Positions 45,026 to 53,900 of a DNA stretch of 64,000 nucleotides are shown here, one piece after another. The stretch's first letter is position 1. The number at the start of each line of letters is the position of its first letter. Origin of the DNA: an uncultured Clostridia bacterium (GTDB lineage Bacteria > Bacillota > Clostridia > Christensenellales > UBA1242); assembly GCA_944384535.1 (NCBI GenBank), contig CALWTS010000022.1, positions 35,023 through 99,022 on the forward strand, in the 5' to 3' direction. The notes under the pieces are model-generated. The model was given only the letters and a program-made list of their open reading frames with translations. It had not been told where the DNA came from and made no database searches. Both the position numbers and the translations under genes were made by a program.

Positions 45026-47752
45026 ATGGGACTTTTTGGAAATGAAAACAAATCTCAAGTTAAAAAATTAAAAAAGATAGCAGATAAAGTAGTGTTATTA
45101 GAAGAAAAATATAAAAATTATTCAAATGAACAATTGAGAGCTTGTACAGATGAATTTAAACAAAGGTACAGTGTCGGGGAAAGTTTAAATGATTTATTAC
45201 CTGAAGCTTTTGCTGTTGTAAGAGAAGCTTCTGCAAGGGTTTTAAACATGAGACATTTTTATGTTCAAATTTTAGGTGGTATTGCTTTGCATCAAGGAAG
45301 AATTGCAGAAATGGCAACAGGAGAAGGTAAAACATTGGTTGCAACATTACCAGCTTATTTAAACGCAATTACAGGGAAAGGTGTTCATGTTGTAACTGTA
45401 AACGAATATTTAGCAAAACGTGATGCTGAGTGGATGGGGAAAATTTATAAATTTTTAGGGTTAACTGTAGGGGTTACTTTAAATGGACAAAACGATGAAC
45501 AAAAGAAAATAGCATATCAAGCGGATATAACATACTGCACAAATAATGAATTAGGGTTTGATTATTTAAGAGATAATATGGCAAGAAATAAAAATGCCAG
45601 AGTTCAAAGAGGTTTAAATTTTGCAATAGTTGATGAAGTTGATAGTATTCTTATTGATGAAGCTAGAACACCTCTTATTATTAGTGGAAGAGGGGGAAAA
45701 TCATCTGATGGGTATGTAACTGCACAAAAATTTGTAAAAACATTAAGAAAAGAGACTGATGTTGAAATTGATATTAAAACAAAACAAATAAATCTTACTG
45801 ATAGGGGAATATCAAAGGCAGAGGCTTTTTACAGAATTGAAAGTTTGTCTGATCTTCAAAATATAGAGATTAATCACTATATAAATAATGCTTTACGTGC
45901 AAATTTTATAATGCACAGAGATGAAAATTATATTGTTAATAAAGATAATGAGGTTGTTATTGTCGATGAATTCACTGGTCGTTTATCGCCAGGGAGAAGG
46001 TTTTCATCTGGTTTGCATCAAGCTATTGAAGCTAAAGAAGGTGTTGATATAAAAGATGAGAATCAAACATACGCAACAATAACTTTTCAAAATTTCTTTA
46101 GATTATATTCTAAATTGTCTGGTATGACAGGTACAGCTAAAACAGAAGAAGGAGAGTTTAGAACAATTTATAAATTAGATGTTGTTACAATTCCTCCTAA
46201 TCTTCCTAAAATAAGGATAGATTATCCAGATATTATGTACATCTCTGAAAAAGGTAAAATCTCAGCAATAATAGAAGAAATCAAAGAATGTCAATCAAAG
46301 GGACAACCAGTTTTAGTGGGAACAATTAACATTGATAAATCTGAACTTTTATCAAAAGCGTTGAAACATGCAGGGGTTAAACATCAAGTTTTAAACGCTA
46401 AAAATAATGAAAAAGAAAGCGAAATAGTTGCCCAAGCTGGAAGAAAAGGAACGGTAACAATAGCAACAAATATGGCTGGGCGTGGAACTGATATTTTATT
46501 AGGTGGAAATCCTGAATTTATGACTATAAAAGAAATGCGAGATAAGGGATTTAGTGAAGAAGAAATTTCATATGCAACAGCTTTTAATTATATAGATGAT
46601 GAAAAATTGAATAATGCAAGGAATATTTATAGAGAGTTATATTTAAATAACAAGAAGATTACAGATGAAGAAAAAGAAGAAGTTAAAAAACTTGGAGGTT
46701 TGCATATTATAGGTACAGAACGTCATGAATCAAGAAGAATTGACAATCAGTTAAGGGGACGTTCTGGACGACAAGGTGATCCAGGCTCAAGTGTGTTTTT
46801 CTTATCTTTAGATGATGACTTGTTTAAAAGATTTGCAACTGAAAAATTAAGGAAGGTATTATCATTTTTTAAAGTAGATGAAAATATGCCAATTCAAATG
46901 AAAATTATTGCAAAGCAAGTTGAAGCTTCGCAAAGAAAAATTGAGTTGCAAAATTTTGGTATAAGAAAAACAGTTTTGCAATTTGATGATGTAATGAATA
47001 AACAAAGAGAGATTATTTATGAAGAAAGAAATGAAGTTTTAGATGGAAAGCCAGTTCATGAACAAATTATGCGAATGTTACCTGAAGTTGTTTCAAAATC
47101 AGTATATAAAATAATTAATGATGATAAGCCATATTATGAGTGGGATTTAAAAGCATTAAACAAAGAACTTGAAAATGGTATATTTGAAAAAGATAGCAAT
47201 CAAATAACAGATGAGTTTGTTGAAGGTTGTGATGTTAATGATGTTATTGAAAAAGTATTAAAACTTGTTGATAAAAGATACAGTGAAAGACAGAAAGAAG
47301 TTGAAGAAATGGGAATTAACTTCGAAGACATTGAAAGGAATGTTCTTTTGCGAATGGTTGATATAAATTGGATGAGTCAAATTGAAGACATGCAAATTAT
47401 GAAAGATGAAATTATATCAAGACAATTTGGACAACAAGATCCAGTGCTTGCATATAAGAAAGAAGGATTTGAAATGTTTGATAACATGATTGATAAGATA
47501 AAGGAAAATACTTGTAAAATATTACTTAACGCAAAAATTCAGCAAGCACCTCCAGAACCAGAAGCAAAACCAGTAAAAATAGTTTTTACAGGAAAAGAAT
47601 TAACACCAGAGGAAAAAGCTGCTCAAAAAGCGAAGGGAAAACTTCAAATACAAAAAACAATTTACAATGAAGGACCAAAAACGGGAAGAAATGATTTATG
47701 TCCATGCGGTTCAGGGAAAAAATATAAAAATTGTTGTGGAAGAAATCAATAA
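45026..47752 (+). CDS. secA: Protein translocase ATPase SecA
   Basis: SecA drives export through SecYEG. Visible: Walker A ATGEGKT (97-103), VDEVDSILIDEARTPL, the NMAGRGTDI and GTERHESRRIDNQLRGRSGRQGD helicase motifs, and a C-terminal SEC-C zinc knuckle (GRNDLCPCGSGKKYKNCC). Length 908. AAGGAG 5 nt upstream fixes the start. No SecA2 paralog is in the window. It is followed by no clear terminator before the small HicB-like gene, which has its own promoter. Divergent to the giant gene. Confidence 0.98.
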   Translation: MGLFGNENKSQVKKLKKIADKVVLLEEKYKNYSNEQLRACTDEFKQRYSVGESLNDLLPEAFAVVREASARVLNMRHFYVQILGGIALHQGRIAEMATGEGKTLVATLPAYLNAITGKGVHVVTVNEYLAKRDAEWMGKIYKFLGLTVGVTLNGQNDEQKKIAYQADITYCTNNELGFDYLRDNMARNKNARVQRGLNFAIVDEVDSILIDEARTPLIISGRGGKSSDGYVTAQKFVKTLRKETDVEIDIKTKQINLTDRGISKAEAFYRIESLSDLQNIEINHYINNALRANFIMHRDENYIVNKDNEVVIVDEFTGRLSPGRRFSSGLHQAIEAKEGVDIKDENQTYATITFQNFFRLYSKLSGMTGTAKTEEGEFRTIYKLDVVTIPPNLPKIRIDYPDIMYISEKGKISAIIEEIKECQSKGQPVLVGTINIDKSELLSKALKHAGVKHQVLNAKNNEKESEIVAQAGRKGTVTIATNMAGRGTDILLGGNPEFMTIKEMRDKGFSEEEISYATAFNYIDDEKLNNARNIYRELYLNNKKITDEEKEEVKKLGGLHIIGTERHESRRIDNQLRGRSGRQGDPGSSVFFLSLDDDLFKRFATEKLRKVLSFFKVDENMPIQMKIIAKQVEASQRKIELQNFGIRKTVLQFDDVMNKQREIIYEERNEVLDGKPVHEQIMRMLPEVVSKSVYKIINDDKPYYEWDLKALNKELENGIFEKDSNQITDEFVEGCDVNDVIEKVLKLVDKRYSERQKEVEEMGINFEDIERNVLLRMVDINWMSQIEDMQIMKDEIISRQFGQQDPVLAYKKEGFEMFDNMIDKIKENTCKILLNAKIQQAPPEPEAKPVKIVFTGKELTPEEKAAQKAKGKLQIQKTIYNEGPKTGRNDLCPCGSGKKYKNCCGRNQ

Positions 47753-47854
47753 AATTCAAGTTTTAATATTTTTAAAGAAAAATAAACAAATAAAATTTTA
47801 ATATAATAGAATGATGAAAATTACAATATAATTTTAAAAATTTGTATAATTGTT

Positions 47855-47882
47855 TTGAAAAAAAAAACAAGTATGATAAAAT
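47855..47882 (+). promoter_or_regulatory. Extended -10 promoter of the HicB-like gene
   Basis: TTGAAA (47855-47860), 16 nt, TAAAAT (47877-47882) preceded by TGA. Confidence 0.65.
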
Positions 47883-47900
47883 CTACTTAAGGAGCATTAC

Positions 47901-48185
47901 ATGAGAAGTTATACTTATCCAGCGGTTTTTATTAAAGATGAAGATAATGATGAATATAAAGTGTTTTTCCCAGATTTAGAAATTACAACAGATGGGAAAT
48001 TTATGGAAGAAGCATTTCTTTATGCAAAAGCATGTTTAAAAGCATACTTTGTATATGTTGAAAAATACGATTTAGATTTTAATATGCCATCTGAATATGA
48101 AATAGTAAAATCAGCATGTGATGGTAAGGATAATGAAATTGTAATGTTGGTTGATGTAGATGTTTATGACAGGGATTTAAAGTAA
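47901..48185 (+). CDS. HicB-like protein, no HicA partner
   Basis: The 94-residue product resembles the HicB antitoxin N-terminal fold: YPAVFIKDEDNDEYKVFFPDLE is the typical beta-strand start and the EEAFLYAKACLKAYF helix follows. HicB normally ends in a DNA-binding domain, which is absent or very small here, and no hicA gene lies next to it. It could be an orphan antitoxin-like protein with another role. AAGGAG supports the start. Its promoter is at 47855-47882. Confidence 0.75.
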   Translation: MRSYTYPAVFIKDEDNDEYKVFFPDLEITTDGKFMEEAFLYAKACLKAYFVYVEKYDLDFNMPSEYEIVKSACDGKDNEIVMLVDVDVYDRDLK

Positions 48186-48276
48186 AGTTATTTTCTATAT
48201 TTCACTAATATTGCACAAAAAGAGATAAAAATTGCTATAAAATCTTTATAAAATTTATAAAAAAATCAATTATTTG

Positions 48277-48305
48277 TTGACAAGAAAATATAACTATGAT
48301 ATCAT
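48277..48305 (+). promoter_or_regulatory. Promoter of the rpmG-secE-nusG group
   Basis: TTGACA (48277-48282), 17 nt, TATCAT (48300-48305) with TG one base before it. Start of transcription is expected near 48312. Confidence 0.8.
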
Positions 48306-48309
48306 AATG

Positions 48310-48341
48310 CTAGCACTTCTAGAACGGGGTGTTAGTTTTTT
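48310..48341 (+). promoter_or_regulatory. Terminator-like hairpin at the 5' end of the rpmG transcript
   Basis: CTAGCACTTC (48310-48319), loop TAGAAC, GGGGTGTTAG (48326-48335, three wobble pairs), then six T. It begins at or within two bases of the predicted start of transcription, so it would be a 5'-end hairpin that could act as an early attenuator or as a stabiliser. The rpmG binding site AGGAG follows. Confidence 0.65.
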
Positions 48342-48356
48342 GTTAGGAGAAAGAAA

Positions 48357-48518
48357 ATGGCATTACCAAAACGTAAAAACATAATTCTTGCTTGTACAGA
48401 ATGTCAAGAAAGAAATTATGCAACAAGTAAAAATACAGCTGCAAATCCTGAAAGAATTGAAATAGTAAAATTCTGTTCAAGATGCGGAAAAAGAACTGTT
48501 CATAAGGAAACCAAATAA
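48357..48518 (+). CDS. rpmG: 50S ribosomal protein L33
   Basis: A 53-residue ORF. It begins [20 protein letters not shown], with zinc-type Cys pairs at C13/C16 and C40/C43 (the Cys-containing form of L33), and ends in [14 protein letters not shown] 8 nt upstream. First gene of the secE-nusG-rplK-rplA cluster, as in Bacillus. Confidence 0.96.
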   Translation: MALPKRKNIILACTECQERNYATSKNTAANPERIEIVKFCSRCGKRTVHKETK

Positions 48519-48532
48519 TAATCGGGGGTTTT

Positions 48533-48952
48533 ATGTCTAAAAATAAGAAGTCAAAAAAACCAAAGAAAAACCAAGCAGAAGTATTAGAAAAGGCTCCTGA
48601 TGTTTCTGTTGTTAACGAAAAATCTGAAAAAAATTTAGATCAAGTTACTGAAATTTCAATTGTTGAAGAAAAAGCAGGGGAGGTTTCTGAGCAATCTTCT
48701 AAGGCGGCAAAAATTGAGGATAAAAAAGGTAAAAAGAAAGACAACAAAAAGAATACAAAGAAAAGAAAAGACAAGATTAGCTTAAGGGAGAAAACTAGAG
48801 GGGCTATTTCTGAGTTTAAGAAGGTAACATGGCCAACTTTTGGTGAAGTTTGTAAAAAAACAGGAGTTGTTTTAGTTGTTGTTCTTGTTTTTGCTGTTGT
48901 AGTATTTGGAATAGACTATTGTTTAGGCTTGCTTATAGGGTTATTAAGGTAG
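48533..48952 (+). CDS. secE: Preprotein translocase subunit SecE
   Basis: SecE clamps the SecY channel. The C-terminal ~60 residues are the SecE core: an amphipathic helix with FKKVTWPTFGEV (the conserved KKVxWP) and one membrane helix VVLVVVLVFAVVVFGI. The N-terminal ~80 residues are a charged Lys/Glu extension with a KKGKKKDNKKNTKKRKD run, making the protein 139 residues against about 60 for typical Gram-positive SecE. GGGGG upstream of the ATG. It follows rpmG by 14 nt. Confidence 0.95.
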   Translation: MSKNKKSKKPKKNQAEVLEKAPDVSVVNEKSEKNLDQVTEISIVEEKAGEVSEQSSKAAKIEDKKGKKKDNKKNTKKRKDKISLREKTRGAISEFKKVTWPTFGEVCKKTGVVLVVVLVFAVVVFGIDYCLGLLIGLLR

Positions 48953-48962
48953 AGAGGTAACT

Positions 48963-49616
48963 ATGGAAGAAAAAGAAACAAAATTGGAACAGGAAGATCA
49001 GTTGAACATTAATACATCTGAACAAGTCGGTGAAAATTCTAGTGTTAATAATGAATTAAGTGAGGATGAAAAAGGATATAAAGAATTTGTTGAATCTTTA
49101 CCTGCAAAATGGTATGTTCTTCACACTTTTTCTGGATATGAAAATGTAGCTAAAGAAAATTTAGAAACTGTAGTTGAAAAATTTAATTTACAGGATAGAA
49201 TTTTTGATATAATCATTCCAATGGAAGACGTTGTTGAGGAAAAAAACGGTAAGAAAAAATTAGTTCAAAGAAAAGCTATGCCATGTTATATTTTAGTAAA
49301 GATGAAATATGCAGATGATTTGTGGCATAATGTCACAAGAACTAGAGGAATTACTGGTTTTGTAGGTCCAAAGGGAAGACCATTAGCCTTAACTGAAGAA
49401 GAAGTTTTGAAATTAAGACTTGAAAAAATCAAAGTTGATATTAATTTAGAGGTTAATGATAAGGTTGAGATAATTGATGGACCTTTAAATGGTATGGTTG
49501 GCACAGTAACTGCAATAAATACTGAAAATGGTATTGCTTCAGTTGTTGTAGAGATGTTCGGAAGAGAAACATCTGTAGATGTTGAGTTATCTCAAATAAG
49601 AAAAATTAATCAATAA
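48963..49616 (+). CDS. nusG: Transcription antitermination protein NusG
   Basis: NusG controls RNA polymerase pausing and links it to the ribosome. The NGN domain starts at KWYVLHTFSGYEN (about residue 49), with FVGPKGRPLALTEEE, and the KOW motif is VEIIDGPLNGMVGTV. The first ~48 residues are an acidic extension. AGAGG upstream; 10 nt after secE. Length 217 against about 175 for typical NusG. Confidence 0.97.
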   Translation: MEEKETKLEQEDQLNINTSEQVGENSSVNNELSEDEKGYKEFVESLPAKWYVLHTFSGYENVAKENLETVVEKFNLQDRIFDIIIPMEDVVEEKNGKKKLVQRKAMPCYILVKMKYADDLWHNVTRTRGITGFVGPKGRPLALTEEEVLKLRLEKIKVDINLEVNDKVEIIDGPLNGMVGTVTAINTENGIASVVVEMFGRETSVDVELSQIRKINQ

Positions 49617-49627
49617 ACTGGTATACC

Positions 49628-49714
49628 GTGAATTAAATTCACTAAATATACACTCGAGAAAATCTCGTTTTAAAAATCGTGGGAGAGTGGAACTGCAACC
49701 ACTCAAATAACCAC
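49628..49714 (+). promoter_or_regulatory. Structured rplK-rplA leader
   Basis: Between nusG and rplK are hairpins GTGAAT-TAA-ATTCAC (49628-49642) and CGAG-AAAAT-CTCG, then a nested element: outer GTGG/CCAC (49679-49682, 49711-49714) around GAGTGG/CCACTC (49685-49690, 49699-49704). AAAGGAGG and the rplK ATG follow. Ribosomal-protein leaders of this kind are often the site of autoregulation by L1; that is inferred from position. Confidence 0.55.
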
Positions 49715-49727
49715 AAAGGAGGATAAA

Positions 49728-50156
49728 ATGGCAGAAAAAAAAGTAGCGGCAATGGTTAAACTTCAATTGCCAGCAGGTAAAGCCACTCCGGGACCTCCAG
49801 TAGGTTCAACACTTGGACCACATGGAATTAATCTTGGTGCCTTTACAAAAGAATTTAATGAGAAGACAGCTTCTCAAGCAGGATTGGTTATTCCTGTTGT
49901 TGTGACTATCTATGCAGATAGAAGTTTCACATTTGTACTAAAGACTCCACCAGTAGCAATACTTATCAAAAAAGCTCTTGGATTGGAAAAGGGTTCTGCA
50001 GTACCAAATAAAACAAAAGTCGGACAAATAACAAAAGCACAAGTAAAACAAATTGCTGAAACAAAAATGCCAGATTTAAACTGCACATCTCTTGAGTCTG
50101 CAATATCTATGGTTGAAGGTGCTGCTCGTAGCATGGGCGTTACTGTAGTTGACTAA
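49728..50156 (+). CDS. rplK: 50S ribosomal protein L11
   Basis: 142 residues. [27 protein letters not shown] is intact at the N-terminus (proline-rich linker for the stalk base), and the C-terminal rRNA-binding region ends in [19 protein letters not shown] upstream. Normal length. Confidence 0.98.
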   Translation: MAEKKVAAMVKLQLPAGKATPGPPVGSTLGPHGINLGAFTKEFNEKTASQAGLVIPVVVTIYADRSFTFVLKTPPVAILIKKALGLEKGSAVPNKTKVGQITKAQVKQIAETKMPDLNCTSLESAISMVEGAARSMGVTVVD

Positions 50157-50167
50157 GGAGGAGTGAT

Positions 50168-50848
50168 ATGAAAGAGAGCAAAAAATATACTCAAGCTGTT
50201 CAAATGTTAACACAAAAATCTTATGATATATCAAGCGGTTTTGATACATTATTAACACTTCCTAAAGCAAAATTTGATGAAACAGTAGAACTTCATGTAC
50301 GATTAGGTGTTGACGGAAAAAATGCTGATCAACAAGTAAGAGGAGTTTGTATTCTCCCTCATGGAACAGGAAAGAACTTGAAGGTTTTAGTTATAGCAAA
50401 AGGTGATAAAGCTGATGAGGCTGTGAAGGCTGGAGCTGATTATGTTGGAGCTGAAGAAATTGTTGCAAAAATTCAAGGTGGTTGGTTAGATTTTGATGTA
50501 TGTATAACTACACCGGATATGATGGGTGTTGTTGGTAGAGTTGCTAGAGTTTTAGGACCAAAAGGACTTATGCCAAATCCAAAAAGTGGAACAGTTACTA
50601 TGGATGTTGTAAAAGCTATTAAAGATGCAAAAGCTGGTAAAGTTGAATATAGACTAGATAAAACAAATAATGTACATGTAATATTAGGAAAGGTAAGTTT
50701 TGGAAAAGAAAAATTAATAGATAATTTTAATACAGTTATTGAAGCTTTAGTAAAAGCTAAACCAGCAGCGGCGAAGGGACAATATTTTAAAAATGTTGCT
50801 ATTGCTACAACAATGGGTCCAGGACTTAAAATTAACGTTACTATGTAA
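50168..50848 (+). CDS. rplA: 50S ribosomal protein L1
   Basis: 226 residues with the L1 core blocks [34 protein letters not shown] and [13 protein letters not shown] upstream; 11 nt after rplK. It is followed at once by terminators and not by rplJ-rplL, which in most Bacillota come next, so those genes must lie elsewhere. Confidence 0.98.
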   Translation: MKESKKYTQAVQMLTQKSYDISSGFDTLLTLPKAKFDETVELHVRLGVDGKNADQQVRGVCILPHGTGKNLKVLVIAKGDKADEAVKAGADYVGAEEIVAKIQGGWLDFDVCITTPDMMGVVGRVARVLGPKGLMPNPKSGTVTMDVVKAIKDAKAGKVEYRLDKTNNVHVILGKVSFGKEKLIDNFNTVIEALVKAKPAAAKGQYFKNVAIATTMGPGLKINVTM

Positions 50849-50852
50849 TAAT

Positions 50853-50880
50853 AAAAAAGAGATTTTAAAATCTCTTTTTT
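50853..50880 (+). terminator. Intrinsic terminator of rplK-rplA
   Basis: A 28-bp perfect palindrome (AAAAAAGAGATTTT and its mirror) directly after the rplA stop. Confidence 0.92.
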
Positions 50881-50885
50881 CATGT

Positions 50886-50916
50886 AAAAAAACTTATGCA
50901 TTGCATAAGTTTTTTT
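50886..50916 (-). terminator. Intrinsic terminator of the giant surface gene
   Basis: Perfect 15-bp arms at 50886-50900 and 50902-50916; the stop of the minus-strand gene (50916-50918) abuts it. It stands back to back with the rplA terminator. Confidence 0.9.
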
Positions 50917-53900
50917 TATTTAATTTTTTGACGTTTTCTTAACCCAACAGTTATACCAATAATAGCTCCAACCGCTATTACACCAAATATAATTGCAATA
51001 ACAGCAAAAGCATTTAAAGGTTCGGTTTTTTCAACTTTATAAGAATGAAGGAGGTGACCACTAGTACTATAAATTTGAATAAAGTAAACGCCGGTTGAAG
51101 TAATATTTAATGTTTGAGTTTCTGACATTGTAGGAATTGTATCAGAAGTATAATAGAAGTAATTGTTTGCAATTTTGATATAGGAATCACCCACAGCATT
51201 ATAATAATTTTGTAAATTGAATGTAATTGAAATATTATCTGTTGTGCTTGAACCTTCCGGTATTGAAACTAAAATAGGTGGGGTTTGCATATTAATCCAA
51301 AATTCAAAACTAAAAGTTGAACCAATAGTGTTTATGTACGCTGAATTATTTGGAGATATTGTTACAACATATCTTCCGGATCCTGTTTTTTCATCTAGAT
51401 AACTAATAATTAATTCGGATAGATATTGTTTGTTATTGATGAGAATTTTGTCAAAGTTTGAAATTTGAACTAAATCATCTGTAATATCTATTCCATTTCT
51501 AATTACTTGTTTAACATAATAATTGCTATAATTAGTAAATTCGTAGGCATACCTAGATTCATTTTTATTTATAATTGTAAAATTAAATTCTTCTTCTCTA
51601 ATACTAATGTTTGTTGTACTTGTAGCAGAGAATTTAATAGTGTAAAAACCAGGTTCAGTAAAAGTATATTCATTGTTTGTTAATATATAACCTGAAGAAT
51701 TTGAAGATGAAGCAGAAGAATAAGTTAATCCGTTTTTCAAAACTGATATTTCAGGATAACGTTGGTAATAAATAGATAAATTTGTTAAAGATAATTTTAC
51801 CGAATTATTATAAACAGCATTTTGAATTGGTTCTGTAATTATTTGGTTACCATCATTATCAGTTGTTGTGATGATAAAAGGAACAGAATTTAAGAAAATA
51901 ATATCTAAATAATTGCTGTTTTTAAACTTTTGTACATTTGCTGGCGTACAAGAATCATACAAACTTACTCTATATGTACCAGCCTTTTCAATATATACAT
52001 ATGAAACATCTCCATTATTATAAACTTGAGGGTATATTGTTACATATTTTCCATTAAATAATTTTAAAACTTCAATATTAATTTTGTTTTGTTCAATTCC
52101 ATAGTAAGCTGTAAAAGAAAGTTTTAATTTATCAAAATAAGTATCATCTTTTTCAGCAACAATAGTTACTGTAGATTCAGATTTAATTGAAGATGTGAAA
52201 CCTGATGCTGTTTCATAAATAAATTGATTAACAATATTATTTGTTTCTTCAATATAAATAATTGTAAAGTAACCAACAGATTCAGAACAACTATAGTAGT
52301 ATACTTCAACCCAAACTTCTGTGCCTGTACTTGAAGCAGAGATAAAGTCGATTTTAACATTTAATTCTTCATTAGGAGTAATAGTTAAACGATTATTTTT
52401 ATCAGTTAAATAATTTACGCTGACAATATAATTTGTTTCATATTCATATCCCATATTATCAGTAAAAGTGATGTTACTTTTACTTACACTGTTTCCATCA
52501 ACAGCGATATAATAATATGAAGTAGAGGAATCCAAAATTGTAATTTGATAAATTCTGCATAAGTTGGTAAAAATTGAATTTGAATCGTATTTAACCAAAA
52601 TCAAATATTCTCCAGATCCGCTGATAGTAAAACCGCTTGTAGAAGTTTCCTCACCACTTATTAATTCCCAAGTTAAACCATTATCTCTAGATAGATAAGT
52701 ACTAAAAGAATATCCATCTTGGTAGTGGAAGTTACCTTCATAAGCTAAAGAAGCGCCATTACTTAAGAAAATTGATACATTTTGTGAGTAGGTAGTAATA
52801 GTTTGAGCTGAAGAAGTGTAAGGAACACCATAAAAATCAACGGTCATAGAAGTTATATTTCCTATATCATCAATTGGTTTTTGATTTTTATCATTAAATA
52901 TAATTCCTCCATTTGGGAGATCATTTAATGAATTTGATATAGAAGGAAGTTTGTTGTAAAGTCTAATATTAATTGTCTTTATAATATTTTCTGACTCATT
53001 ATCTCTGATAACAATCTTGTAATATTCATCCCAGTTTAAGTTATTAGGAGGATTGAATTTATATATATATATGTTATTTAAAGTGTTTTCTGATTTTTCG
53101 ATTAATGATGTAACATCATTACCATCTTTGTTGAAAATTTGAACTTTGTATAGAAGTGTATTATAAGAGTAATTAATTGTTTGATCTGATAAATATGTTA
53201 TAGAACCATCACTTTCAGAAATTTGATAAATAGTTGAATTTCCAGTTACCTCAACGTAAGAAGTCTCATTTGCAAGTTGAATAAGAGTTGTGGTGTTTCT
53301 AAAGTTATCAGTAATTTCATATTTAACCTTTTGAGAGGCGTTAGCTCCTAAATTTATTGCAATTTGCAAAGTTGTATTATTAGGTAATGTGGTAAAAGAA
53401 ATATATGAATTGTTTATAAAATCTTGAATAGGTGTCCAAGTTCCATAAGGATCTTGATTTGCAATCATAATAATCTTCCATTTATCTGCTTCAGTACTTG
53501 TACTATCAAATTGATATATGGTAATTGAAGTAGGGAAAATGTAACTTGTAGTTGTGCTTTGATATTGATCTAGTGAAGGAACAGAAATGTTTAAAATTGC
53601 AGAAGTTTTTGAAGGATCTTCAACTTTTTCTACATTTAAAGATGCATCCATAATTGATAGATAAATTTTTTGATTTGTACCTATAGTTCTATCACTAAGA
53701 GTAATAGAGTGTTTTGTGCTTGATGATTCAACATTTTCAAAAAGCGAAGATAATGTAACTTGTTCAAATTGAGTGCCACTGGAGTTAAATATAACTTTAT
53801 AAACATAATTGCTTGAGAGCCAAGGTGATTTCATGTATCTAATTTCACTTTGATTTGAAATTTTTAAGTAGAATAATTGCCAAGGATCTGATTTGTAATT

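Noticed and set aside
51217-51402. Plus-strand ORF opposite the giant surface gene
   Set aside because: Shadow frame in a long coding region with no binding site, like the similar ones at 23098-23433, 21547-21813 and 29466-29717.
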